The position numbers and the translations under genes were made by a program. The notes beneath the pieces are model-generated. The model had not been told where the DNA came from. It saw only the letters and a program-made list of their open reading frames with translations, and searched no databases. Of a stretch of 23,862 bases of DNA, positions 1 to 7,289 are shown piece after piece. The stretch's first letter is position 1. Each line of letters opens with the position of its first letter. The DNA is from Limiplasma sp036652695 (GTDB lineage: Bacteria; Bacillota; Clostridia; Christensenellales; Aristaeellaceae). The stretch covers positions 1 through 23,862 of the forward strand of contig JAVVVJ010000042.1 in assembly GCA_036652695.1 (NCBI GenBank), in the 5' to 3' direction.

Positions 1-107
1 CCATACGGCGAAGCAAAAGCGTAGATAAAAAGGCGACACATGTAGTAACCGCATACAACGGTGACATACATTGAATAATAAAACGAACAAGAGAATCTAT
101 GACCCAT
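1..107 (-). CDS. Partial hydrophobic protein, probable membrane protein, running off the left edge
   Basis: A reading frame opens at ATG 107-105 and stays open to the window edge (35 codons). AAAGG lies about 5 bases upstream of the ATG. The visible residues are rich in Phe, Tyr, Val and Cys (for example SMYVTVVCGYYMCRLFIYAF), as expected for a first membrane helix. It follows the solute-binding-like gene by 24 bases on the same strand, so it would be the fourth gene of the leftward operon. Its aromatic-rich start loosely resembles the second helix of the membrane protein at 1472-2272, so it may be a second membrane subunit. Only the first third of a domain is visible, so no family can be named. 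A short open frame by chance is possible. Confidence 0.42.
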   Translation of the reverse strand, partial: MGHRFSCSFYYSMYVTVVCGYYMCRLFIYAFASPY

Positions 108-131
108 TATACCCTTTGACGCTAGAGTGTG

Positions 132-1496
132 CTAGTTACCTTCACCCAGGATCATGGAAATTACTTGATTGGACTTTTGGGCAAATTGCTCCAAAGTAAT
201 AGTACGAGAAGAGTACTGTGATATCAAGCCCACTATTTCCAAGGTGCCACTTGATGAGTTTCGTTCAAGAATATTCTGCTTTCGTACCTTGAGCCTTTCT
301 GTAAAATGTCTATAGCTCAATACTTCTTCTTCTGTTATCAACCATCGGTTTTCTTCGATAAGTTTTTTCCCTTCGTCTAATTCATGTAGGGCATCTTCTA
401 GCAAAACGGAATCACTTGCATATTGCATTGTAACACTCTCGCGTTGTTGCTCGTTTTCTTGAATTTCATTTCTATAGTTTGGGTTCTCTACACTAACAAT
501 CGAAGAATCAGAAAAGAGAGATATGCGTTCTTCTGCATCCATGTTCATATAAAATGTTCGAATGTACTCGGAGGCCATATCAATATTATCACTGTTTGGA
601 TTTATGGCAAAGCAATTGATGTCTACCAAATAGAATATATCTTCTTCTGCCATTCCAAAATGGATTGGAACGATAACTGCATTCCTGTCACTTGATAAAT
701 CGGAATAATTATAGTTCAAGAGAAATAATGCTTTGGATGAAGCAGATTGGTATAGGGAAGCCTCGTTGATTTGTCGATCTAGTTCATCAGTGTCTATCTC
801 GTCGATTTTACTCAGGATACTATAAATGACAGGATCCGTCATATCAATGGGTACACCGTAAGTAGTACAATAATTTATATAGGAATTGATCACAGTATTA
901 ATTAGATATGACCTGCTACTCTCCACTCCAAGAAATAAGGAATAATCTTCGTTTTGTGCATAGCCTTCTTTTATCCACCAATCGATAAGGCAAAGAAAAT
1001 CTTCATATGTAGTTGGAAGGTTCTGGGTATCTAATCCAACAGATTCCAAAACTTGTTTTGAATAAGCCCATCCGCTTGTTGAAACACTAATGGGCATAGC
1101 AAAAAGCTCACCATCTTTATGAACAGCCTCACTCAAATATGGATACATATCATCAACGATATCAATCAAAGATTGGTACACAGACATGTTATAACAAAAG
1201 CCTTTACTTTGGAGTGTCTCCAACCCACAGTAGGCGTATCCCACCTCATACAAATCAAAGCAGTCATTATTCGTCTGAATTTGAAAGGCCATACTCTGAG
1301 CACTGTTATCATTTGCAACATCGACACCATACCAGCGAAAATCAACGTTACTTTGTCGCAAATAATCATTTTCAAAATCGCCCGATGCCTCTTTACCATA
1401 TATATGTAGTAGCTTACTTTCTGCGTATGCTATGCTTTGTGGGAAATCCAAACATAAACACAGAGCAAGAATTACCAATAGCAACTTTTTATACAC
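132..1496 (-). CDS. Secreted extracellular solute-binding-like protein (ABC family 1 type)
   Basis: The 454-residue protein starts with a signal peptide (charged MYKK, hydrophobic core, probable cleavage after AYA near residue 25). No lipobox Cys follows, so it is not an obvious lipoprotein. The body (LYEVGYAYCGLETLQ, then ELFAMPISVSTSGWAYSKQ and a following YEDFLCLIDWW stretch) has the layout of family 1 extracellular solute-binding proteins: residues that place the ligand in a cleft, followed by 'A(M)P.S....W.YSK'. The C-terminal ~90 residues are helical, charged and unlike a standard binding protein. The start is GTG, with AAAGGAG 11 bases upstream. It overlaps the preceding membrane-protein gene by 25 bases, so translation is probably coupled. 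No classical sugar permease pair is visible, so its partner could be the membrane proteins on each side. Base composition is AT-rich compared with the rest of the window. Confidence 0.72.
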   Translation of the reverse strand: MYKKLLLVILALCLCLDFPQSIAYAESKLLHIYGKEASGDFENDYLRQSNVDFRWYGVDVANDNSAQSMAFQIQTNNDCFDLYEVGYAYCGLETLQSKGFCYNMSVYQSLIDIVDDMYPYLSEAVHKDGELFAMPISVSTSGWAYSKQVLESVGLDTQNLPTTYEDFLCLIDWWIKEGYAQNEDYSLFLGVESSRSYLINTVINSYINYCTTYGVPIDMTDPVIYSILSKIDEIDTDELDRQINEASLYQSASSKALFLLNYNYSDLSSDRNAVIVPIHFGMAEEDIFYLVDINCFAINPNSDNIDMASEYIRTFYMNMDAEERISLFSDSSIVSVENPNYRNEIQENEQQRESVTMQYASDSVLLEDALHELDEGKKLIEENRWLITEEEVLSYRHFTERLKVRKQNILERNSSSGTLEIVGLISQYSSRTITLEQFAQKSNQVISMILGEGN

Positions 1497-2272
1497 GCCT
1501 TTTTACACTCCTTTGTTTTGCTATTTGAAAAAGAGCAGATTATCGTTAGAAATGCAGAAAGTGAAATAGCTTGCAACGGGGTGAATGCCTGAACAAAAGA
1601 AAGCGGCACATCAAATGGCGTGTTGGGATATCTTTCCATCGCCAATGACATCCAAGCCTTTCCGCATTCCATTTTTAAGCTAATAGTACCAACCATTGCA
1701 ATAAATGAAAACAATACGGACACTATGCAGAACGATATAGAAAGATAAAGAATTTTAAGAAACATATGCAAAATATTTCTAGTTAATATGCTGATTTTGT
1801 AAGATTCCATAGACAATGGCTTTGTATTCCTATTCTTCTCGAAATATGTGTAAAGAAAGTACAAAGCGATGACAATGACTGCAACGGAAAATGATGCACA
1901 TGCAATTGTGAACAAGGAATCGTTTTCATAATCAGCGACTAAAGGCATTTTTATTCTCAATGCACAAAATAAGAGAATAAAGCCACCCGCAAGTGTTAAT
2001 CCACTAGATATAACGTTCCAAACTAGTTTTTGCGAGACGCGACAGCCGTCATCTCTTTTTAAGCACCACGGCAAGACAGAAAAAGACGGTGCAAAATATA
2101 CGCCATAGAGTCCACCAAAAACAATCGACCCAAAATAGTAATAAAACACAGAACCAGTGCCTTGTTCCAAATGGTGAGATATATCATTATCAGCAAGTAC
2201 ACATGCCGCAATGACAACAATGCTGAATCGATAGAAAACCAAATTGCTCCAGCGATGACTTTTCTTTACCAT
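1472..2272 (-). CDS. Six-helix integral membrane protein, ABC-2 permease-like, family not recognised
   Basis: The 266-residue protein has hydrophobic stretches at about residues 10-27, 42-62, 84-106, 120-144, 168-198 and 230-249, giving a likely six-helix topology. The order of helices and the loop after helix 2 (aromatic, then a charged KRDDGCR turn) recall ABC-2-type permeases, but I see no diagnostic motif. The start ATG overlaps the end of the preceding gene by 7 bases, with AGGTG 7 bases upstream. Its 3' end overlaps the next gene by 25 bases. Such tight overlaps suggest that the three proteins are made together, perhaps as a membrane complex with the secreted proteins on each side. AT-rich composition sets it apart from genes to the right of 3480. 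Confidence 0.7.
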   Translation of the reverse strand: MVKKSHRWSNLVFYRFSIVVIAACVLADNDISHHLEQGTGSVFYYYFGSIVFGGLYGVYFAPSFSVLPWCLKRDDGCRVSQKLVWNVISSGLTLAGGFILLFCALRIKMPLVADYENDSLFTIACASFSVAVIVIALYFLYTYFEKNRNTKPLSMESYKISILTRNILHMFLKILYLSISFCIVSVLFSFIAMVGTISLKMECGKAWMSLAMERYPNTPFDVPLSFVQAFTPLQAISLSAFLTIICSFSNSKTKECKKACIKSCYW

Positions 2273-3327
2273 AGCAGTTCACCTGATTGCGCATCAATAC
2301 GCGCGGTACAGCAAAATGTTGTGCTATCTATCTCATATTCCAAATAGAAGCACCAAAAAGGGCGAACACTTACTGTGCCATGATATGCATCGCCCATAGG
2401 CATATAGGAAAGCCAAGACTGCTGTAGAACAAAGCGTTTTTGGTTCGTGCAGTCTATTATATCAGTCAGAACACGCAACGCATTATCGTACGGAATGATT
2501 TTAATCGGTTTAATGTCTGAACAGCGTAATAAAATGTTTTCTCCATCAATATAGCAGAGTCCATCCTTGTTGTAAACCAATAGAACGTATTCTGGCGTCG
2601 CAGTTAGTGTAAAATTTTTGTTTACAATAGGAAGAACCAGTTCGGTTGGGCCATAGATAATAGTATCATCGAATGACAGAGCATATACCAACAGCATATA
2701 GTCATAGCCTGCAATGCTTGTGATCAAGCAATTTGCAAGTATAGGTTTTTGATCGTTACAGATTTGCTTAACCAAATTTCGTGCATCAAATTCTATTTCT
2801 TCGCAGTCAAGGGTAGATGATTGCAACTGACTTACACTACAATCCGTTAGAGGATTCTTATCAGCCATCCACATAACTCGACTTTTTTCTTGACGATTGG
2901 CACACCCTACAGTCATTGAAATCAATGTAGACATTTGATCGATTGAAGCCCTTGCATCTGCTTTTGAATAAACAATTCGTCCGTCAGATGCAACAAGCCA
3001 ATCCCCTTGCTCACTTGTAAATATGGTATCAGGAGAGGCTAAGTATGATCTCTCTTCTTTGTTCCAAGACTTCGTCTGCTCTTTATCAACAAGTCCGTAA
3101 GGCGTGACATTTTCAAAAGATGCCAATCTACTATCATATGTATAACATTCTGTGGCATCAGAATTATATGACATACCAGTAAACATTATTTTATTTGATA
3201 GCTCAATGTTGTCGTATGAGGTTTCATCTTCGCCTATCGCTTCAGATTGAGCAAAAGTCAGCAGAAGAAGAAATACGGTTACAAACCATAACCACTGATG
3301 ACACATTTTGTTCTTTTCATTAAGCAT
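2266..3327 (-). CDS. Secreted or membrane-anchored protein of unknown function, first gene of the AT-rich operon
   Basis: The 353-residue protein has one N-terminal hydrophobic segment (about residues 11-27) after a short basic start, either a signal peptide or a single anchor. The rest looks extracytoplasmic, beta-rich and rich in Asp, Thr and Tyr, without a family motif that I recognise. The last residues (ARIDAQSGELLW) look like the final strand of PepSY-type modules, where 'DA.TGE' is typical; this is weak evidence. ATG 3327 is preceded by a good GAAAGAAGG site 9 bases upstream. That site can pair with a sequence just upstream (see 3338-3384). It is the first gene after a strong promoter at 3484-3456 and overlaps the next gene by 7 bases. 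Confidence 0.65.
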   Translation of the reverse strand: MLNEKNKMCHQWLWFVTVFLLLLTFAQSEAIGEDETSYDNIELSNKIMFTGMSYNSDATECYTYDSRLASFENVTPYGLVDKEQTKSWNKEERSYLASPDTIFTSEQGDWLVASDGRIVYSKADARASIDQMSTLISMTVGCANRQEKSRVMWMADKNPLTDCSVSQLQSSTLDCEEIEFDARNLVKQICNDQKPILANCLITSIAGYDYMLLVYALSFDDTIIYGPTELVLPIVNKNFTLTATPEYVLLVYNKDGLCYIDGENILLRCSDIKPIKIIPYDNALRVLTDIIDCTNQKRFVLQQSWLSYMPMGDAYHGTVSVRPFWCFYLEYEIDSTTFCCTARIDAQSGELLW

Positions 3328-3337
3328 CTGGCATAGC

Positions 3338-3384
3338 CTTCTTTCTTGAATTATGAAAGAAGCGCATAGTTACCTATGCGCTTC
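3338..3384 (-). promoter_or_regulatory. 5' leader with two mutually exclusive hairpins, one covering the ribosome binding site
   Basis: On the leftward transcript, hairpin 1 is a perfect 11-bp stem (3384-3374 with 3369-3359, 4-base loop) followed by a U-rich stretch (UUCUUUCAU). Hairpin 2 pairs CTTCTTTC (3362-3355) with GAAAGAAG (3345-3338), which is the ribosome site of the gene starting at 3327. The two stems share bases 3359-3362, so both cannot form fully at once. This could be an attenuator, a translational switch, or simply a terminator for readthrough from the msr gene at 3506. Pairings are seen directly; function is inference. Confidence 0.45.
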
Positions 3385-3455
3385 CCAATGATCACATTAT
3401 GGGCAGAACAAGCCTGCTATCGAATGGAATCATCTCCAAACTTTTATCTATTTTG

Positions 3456-3484
3456 AGTGTAGTTCAATCCGCGTCAAATGTCAA
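3456..3484 (-). promoter_or_regulatory. Sigma-A-type promoter of the leftward AT-rich operon
   Basis: Read leftward, TTGACA (3484-3479), a 17-base spacer and TACACT (3461-3456) give a near-consensus promoter. The predicted start near 3449 leaves a leader of about 120 bases before ATG 3327, containing the paired hairpins at 3338-3384. It lies only about 20 bases after the stop codon of the msr gene. Confidence 0.65.
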
Positions 3485-3505
3485 GAGGTTTTGTAGCATT
3501 GGCGC

Positions 3506-4894
3506 TTAGGTTGACGGCAGTGATTCCGTTACTACTTCATACGGCCAATCGATGATCCCGCCGATATCGTACACAGCGGTGTAGCCCATGGCGACAAGCT
3601 TGTTGCTGGCGTCCTTACTGCGCACGCCGGAGCGGCAATATACCAAGATTGTCGCATTGCGCTGTGGCAGCAGCGCGGGCGGCTGATCCGTTAAGCTTGG
3701 CAGGGGGAGCAGGAGCGCGTTGGGCAGGTGTCCGCTTGCGTATTCCGCTTGCGAGCGCACGTCCACGACCAGCGCAGCGGCGTGCTGGTCGAGCATTGCC
3801 TTGGCTTCCTGCGGGGTAAGCTTGTGATATTGCGCCTTCATGGGGCGCACATATTGGAGGTATTCGCCATACCCCTCCGCCGCCATCTGGTCGTAGGGGA
3901 TGAAGCGCAAGGATGCGCTGTTGATGCAGTAGCGCGTGCCGGTAGGGGATTGGTGATCTCCGCTGAAAACATGCCCCAAATGGGCATTTCCTACGCGGCT
4001 GCGCACCTCTGTGCGCAGCATGCCGTGCGAATCATCCTCCGTAAGGCGCAAGGTGTTATCATCTAGGCTTTTGCTGAACGCGGGCCAGCCGCATTCGCTT
4101 TGATACTTGTCCGCGGAGGTGAATAGCGGCTCGCCTGTGGTGATATCCACGTACAGGCCGTCGCTTGCCTGATCCCAGTATTCATTCGTAAAGGGACGCT
4201 CGGTCTGCGCGTTTTGGGTTACGTCGTATTGCAGCTCCGTCAGGCTCTGCTTGAGCGCCGCATCGGCGGGCTTTTGGTAATCGGCAGGGTCTACGATGAG
4301 GTGCTTGGCGCGCTCGATAACGCCCAAAGGAATATGGCAATAACCGCTGGGGTGAACGTCCAAATAATTTTGGTGATATGCTTCCGCCTCATAAAAGGAG
4401 GAAAGCGGCGCAAGTTCCACCGCAAAACCGGGATAGAGCGCCTGCTGCTCGGCCATTGCGGCTTGAAGAATGGGCAGGTCGGCTTCGTTTGCGTAGTAAA
4501 CGCCCGTTTGATACTGCGTGCCGACGTCGTTTCCCTGCTGGTTTTTCTGGGTGGGGTCAATGGCGCTAAAGTAGATGGAGAGCAGCGCCTGTAGGCTCAC
4601 CTGATTGGGATGATAGGTGACGCGCACCGTTTCGCGGTGGCCGGTCGTGCCAGCGCACACCTCCTGATAGGTGGGGTTTGCGGTGGCGCCGTTGGCGTAG
4701 CCGCTTACGGCGTCCGCTACGCCGGGAACAACGCTCATCAGCTTTTCAATCCCCCAAAAGCAGCCTCCTGCAAAATAGATGATCGCCTCATCGGGCAGTG
4801 ATTCCATTTTTGATTCCTCCTTTGCGGTTTGCTCCGCCCATGCGGAGGTAAGACAGAAGCAGAAGGCTAGTGTGAGCAATAAAATGCGTTTCAT
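3506..4894 (-). CDS. msrAB: Secreted MsrA-MsrB-rhodanese fusion (methionine sulfoxide reductase)
   Basis: The 462-residue protein should repair oxidised methionine in exported proteins: MsrA reduces the S-, MsrB the R-sulfoxide. A signal peptide covers residues 1-20 (cut after AWA). MsrA spans about 37-200, with GGCFWG and catalytic Cys45. MsrB spans about 218-333, with RYCIN and catalytic Cys323, and the CGWP Cys268 as probable resolving thiol. It lacks the two CxxC zinc pairs of many MsrB proteins. A rhodanese domain follows (about 357-455, Cys420 in CRSGVRS). An upstream extension of the frame to 5173 exists, but ATG 4894 begins the signal peptide and has AAAGGA 9 bases upstream. Known fusions such as Neisseria PilB carry an N-terminal thioredoxin-like domain; a C-terminal rhodanese is a different partner, perhaps for electron or sulfur relay (inference). 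It is divergent from the ECF sigma gene. Confidence 0.93.
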   Translation of the reverse strand: MKRILLLTLAFCFCLTSAWAEQTAKEESKMESLPDEAIIYFAGGCFWGIEKLMSVVPGVADAVSGYANGATANPTYQEVCAGTTGHRETVRVTYHPNQVSLQALLSIYFSAIDPTQKNQQGNDVGTQYQTGVYYANEADLPILQAAMAEQQALYPGFAVELAPLSSFYEAEAYHQNYLDVHPSGYCHIPLGVIERAKHLIVDPADYQKPADAALKQSLTELQYDVTQNAQTERPFTNEYWDQASDGLYVDITTGEPLFTSADKYQSECGWPAFSKSLDDNTLRLTEDDSHGMLRTEVRSRVGNAHLGHVFSGDHQSPTGTRYCINSASLRFIPYDQMAAEGYGEYLQYVRPMKAQYHKLTPQEAKAMLDQHAAALVVDVRSQAEYASGHLPNALLLPLPSLTDQPPALLPQRNATILVYCRSGVRSKDASNKLVAMGYTAVYDIGGIIDWPYEVVTESLPST

Positions 4895-4926
4895 GCGCAA
4901 CCATCCTTTCGCGGTTTGAAATATGA

Positions 4927-4962
4927 GGAAGAGCGGCTCAACAGCTCTTCCGTATGAGTATA
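4927..4962 (-). promoter_or_regulatory. Candidate msrAB promoter -10 and start-proximal leader hairpin
   Basis: Leftward TATACT (4962-4957) is a good -10 box. The only -35 candidate is TTGCTT with a long 19-base spacer, so the promoter is weakly supported. An 8-bp perfect hairpin (GGAAGAGC 4951-4944 with 4934-4927, 9-base loop) would sit at the very 5' end of the transcript, where it could stabilise the mRNA. Confidence 0.35.
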
Positions 4963-4990
4963 CCCCGTGCAGGAGGAAGTGAAGCAAATC

Positions 4991-5019
4991 TTGATAAGGT
5001 TTGAAAGCCATGGTACACT
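4991..5019 (+). promoter_or_regulatory. Sigma-A-type promoter for the ECF sigma/anti-sigma operon
   Basis: TTGATA (4991-4996), a 17-base spacer and TACACT (5014-5019) form a good housekeeping promoter. It would give a leader of about 125 bases before the sigma gene. An ECF autoregulatory promoter was looked for but not convincingly found. Confidence 0.5.
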
Positions 5020-5151
5020 CCTGCTGAATGGTGATGCGTTTCCATAGCGCTGAAGTTGGAAAGCGGCAGGGAAAATTTAATGAGAACCGGCAAATAAACT
5101 GGCATTTCACCCTAGCCCCTTCGTCTAATCGGTGTAAGGAGGTGAGCGACG

Positions 5152-5682
5152 ATGTACATCGCTTCGGTACCAAGCGATATTCGAGAAAAAAAGTTGGAAG
5201 CGTGGCTCATGGAATATGGCGAAGCGGTGCTTCGCACGTGCTTTGTTTATCTGGCAGATCGCACGCTGGCAGAGGATGCTATGCAGGATACCTTTGTCAA
5301 GGTCTGGCGTAGAATGGGGAGCTTTGAGGGGCGCAATGGGAGCACGGCAAAAACGTGGATTTTGCGCATCGCTATCAACACCTGCAAGGATTATAAGCGT
5401 ACCGCATGGCTGCGGCACGTGGATCGCTCCAAAGCGGTGGAGGAGCTTCCGCTGGCCTTTCAAGAGGTAACGGAGGAATCTCACGCGCTCTTTCAGGCGG
5501 TTGAGCGGCTTCCATCCAAGCTCAAGCAGGTCATCTTGCTGTATTATTTTCATGGCTTGACGATGGCGGAAACAGCACAAACACTGGCAATCAGCCGTTC
5601 TGCTGTGCAAAGCAGGCTTCAAAAGGCGTATGCGCTACTGCGCGGCATACCGGAGGGGAGTGGTTTGGATGAAGCGGAATAA
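5152..5682 (+). CDS. ECF-family RNA polymerase sigma factor
   Basis: The 176-residue protein has the two-domain ECF plan: sigma-2 (about 18-88, with LAEDAMQDTFVKVWRRM in region 2.2 and KTWILRIAINTCKDYKR in 2.4) and sigma-4 (about 113-165, LPSKLKQVILLYYFHGLTMAETA, then the helix-turn-helix ISRSAVQSRLQKAYALLR). It should direct RNA polymerase to a stress or envelope regulon when released from its anti-sigma factor. ATG 5152 is preceded by an ideal TAAGGAGGTGAG (5135-5145). The next gene starts 14 bases before its stop, so the two are co-translated, as is typical for sigma/anti-sigma pairs. The divergent msrAB gene is a candidate target. The regulon itself is unknown. Confidence 0.93.
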   Translation: MYIASVPSDIREKKLEAWLMEYGEAVLRTCFVYLADRTLAEDAMQDTFVKVWRRMGSFEGRNGSTAKTWILRIAINTCKDYKRTAWLRHVDRSKAVEELPLAFQEVTEESHALFQAVERLPSKLKQVILLYYFHGLTMAETAQTLAISRSAVQSRLQKAYALLRGIPEGSGLDEAE

Positions 5683-7123
5683 CATCATTTGCGATTGTAT
5701 AAACGAGAATCTTTCCATGGTAACGCTTACGAGGCAGCGGCAGTGTGAGCTGATTCATGAGATTGTGGGAGGAAGAAAAGTGAAAAAGAAAGTAACCGCC
5801 AGTTTTGTGCTGGCGATGGTGTCCCTGCTGCTGGCAGCAAGCGCACTGGCTTGGGGGCTCATGTATTCACCGGAGCTATCGGCCACGCTGACGGCGCGAA
5901 AGGCCGTGATGGACAAATACGGGCTGAGCCGTGAGGCGATGGATATGTTCGGCGCGAGCGCACAAAGTGACAAGCAAGGCACGATTGTTCGCTTCACCGC
6001 CCTTGGCGAAATAGCTGAGGTGATTGAGAAAACGGGCATCTATACGGCGGAAATTGACAAGGAAGGAAATGTGGCTGTTCAGTGGACGCATGACGGCGCT
6101 GACCCCGCAACATGGGCGGATGGTTCGCTGGAGGACGCGATATGGGGCGCGAAGCAGATCCTTGCATACCGCGCGCAGCGCGATCAGGAAAACCGCGATT
6201 ATACGCAACGCCATGAGGGCAAGGATGGAGCGTTGGTAGAGCAAGCCCCTACGCCGACCGAGGTGCCACGGGGCATGCTGACCATGGCACAGGCGATTGA
6301 AGCTGCCGACACGCTCATGAAGAAAACCTACGGCTTTACGGATGAAACGCTCGCGCTCTATGAGCCATACGCAGGCTTTGCAAAAACGGAAGCGCAGGCA
6401 TTGAAAGCCGCGTTAGGCGACAAGCTGTGGCTGACCGATGAAACGAGCGCTTGGTTTGACAGCTATGCGAGCTTGGATGCGGGCAAAGGCGACCTTTGGG
6501 TGATCATCTATCATCCCGAAGCGTGGACGTTCGCGGTGATTTCGGAACACGAAGGCCCTTCTGAAAACACGCCGCTTGGCGTTTATGCGGTAACCATTTC
6601 CGATCAAACAGGAGAAGCGCATCAAATCAAATGGTCAAAGGACGGTAAAGCACATGGCAGCTATACCAGCTCCACATGGGGACAGGCAAAGGAATACACC
6701 GCTGCTATGCTGCCGTGGGTGAACGATCTGCTGCGCGTCTGTAAGCCAATTTATCAAAAGGGCGAGAGCGCTCCCGGCGCTTGGAGCGTGGAGGATCATG
6801 CCGCTTATGACCAGGCATCCCGGGACGCAGGCTTTGATGCAACGAAATACAACCATGTCCTGCCACAAAAGGGCGATTGCTCCTATGAACAGGCGCTTGA
6901 GCTTGCGGCGCAGGTATTGGCGGAGGAATTCGGCGTGAGCCGCGCCGTGTTTGATGCGAGCGCCCTTGCATACGCGGATTTGACGCAGGAGGGCGATCAT
7001 CGGGAATGGTATTTCTGGCTGCAAAACCAAGCAGAGCAATGCGGCTGGAGCGTTTTGATGAATGCGGAAACCGGCGAGATTCTACGGGTCGGTGCTGATC
7101 CGTTTGCCAGCGGCAACGGCTAA
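5669..7123 (+). CDS. Membrane anti-sigma factor with three PepSY-like extracytoplasmic modules
   Basis: The 484-residue protein has a ~40-residue cytoplasmic N-terminus, one membrane helix (about 41-63) and a large outside part. The position, size and overlap with the sigma gene mark it as the likely anti-sigma factor; the N-terminus does not show a clear zinc (HxxxCxxC) motif but carries Cys8, Cys10 and Cys26. Outside, three similar units can be seen (about 70-150, 205-330 and 395-478). Each has an 'A...A....G.S/T...' helix followed by strands ending in a 'DK/Q/AETGE'-like turn, as in PepSY modules. Such domains are thought to sense or bind something at the cell surface; the ligand is unknown. 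ATG 5669 was chosen because GGAGGGGAG lies 8 bases upstream and the frame upstream has no ribosome site. It ends 33 bases before a terminator. Confidence 0.78.
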   Translation: MKRNNIICDCINENLSMVTLTRQRQCELIHEIVGGRKVKKKVTASFVLAMVSLLLAASALAWGLMYSPELSATLTARKAVMDKYGLSREAMDMFGASAQSDKQGTIVRFTALGEIAEVIEKTGIYTAEIDKEGNVAVQWTHDGADPATWADGSLEDAIWGAKQILAYRAQRDQENRDYTQRHEGKDGALVEQAPTPTEVPRGMLTMAQAIEAADTLMKKTYGFTDETLALYEPYAGFAKTEAQALKAALGDKLWLTDETSAWFDSYASLDAGKGDLWVIIYHPEAWTFAVISEHEGPSENTPLGVYAVTISDQTGEAHQIKWSKDGKAHGSYTSSTWGQAKEYTAAMLPWVNDLLRVCKPIYQKGESAPGAWSVEDHAAYDQASRDAGFDATKYNHVLPQKGDCSYEQALELAAQVLAEEFGVSRAVFDASALAYADLTQEGDHREWYFWLQNQAEQCGWSVLMNAETGEILRVGADPFASGNG

Positions 7124-7156
7124 CCTCACAAGCTTCAACAAAGGCAGCTTCCGTGG

Positions 7157-7179
7157 AAAGACGGCGGCTGTCTTTTTTT
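7157..7179 (+). terminator. Rho-independent terminator of the sigma/anti-sigma operon
   Basis: An 8-bp stem with one G-T pair (AAAGACGG 7157-7164 with CTGTCTTT 7168-7175, loop CGG) runs directly into seven Ts (7173-7179). It starts 33 bases after the anti-sigma stop codon. Confidence 0.8.
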
Positions 7180-7289
7180 ACGGGCAAAAACGGGAATTGC
7201 CGCGCTTTGCAAAAAGAACTGGTGAAAACGCGCTAGATGTAGTAAAATATACATAGTAAGCGCCGCAATAAACAAAGGAGACAATGAAT

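Noticed and set aside
1119..1528. Rightward frames opposite the solute-binding-like gene
   Set aside because: They lack ribosome sites and recognisable domains, and lie inside a well-supported leftward gene.
5122..5129. CGTCTAAT, resembling an ECF sigma -10 box, just before the sigma gene
   Set aside because: No AAC-type -35 box lies at the required 16-17 bases, and the start would fall on the ribosome site. The sigma-A-type promoter at 4991-5019 fits better.
4895..5173. N-terminal extension of the msrAB frame to ATG 5173
   Set aside because: It would bury the signal peptide inside the protein and has no ribosome site; ATG 4894 has both signals.
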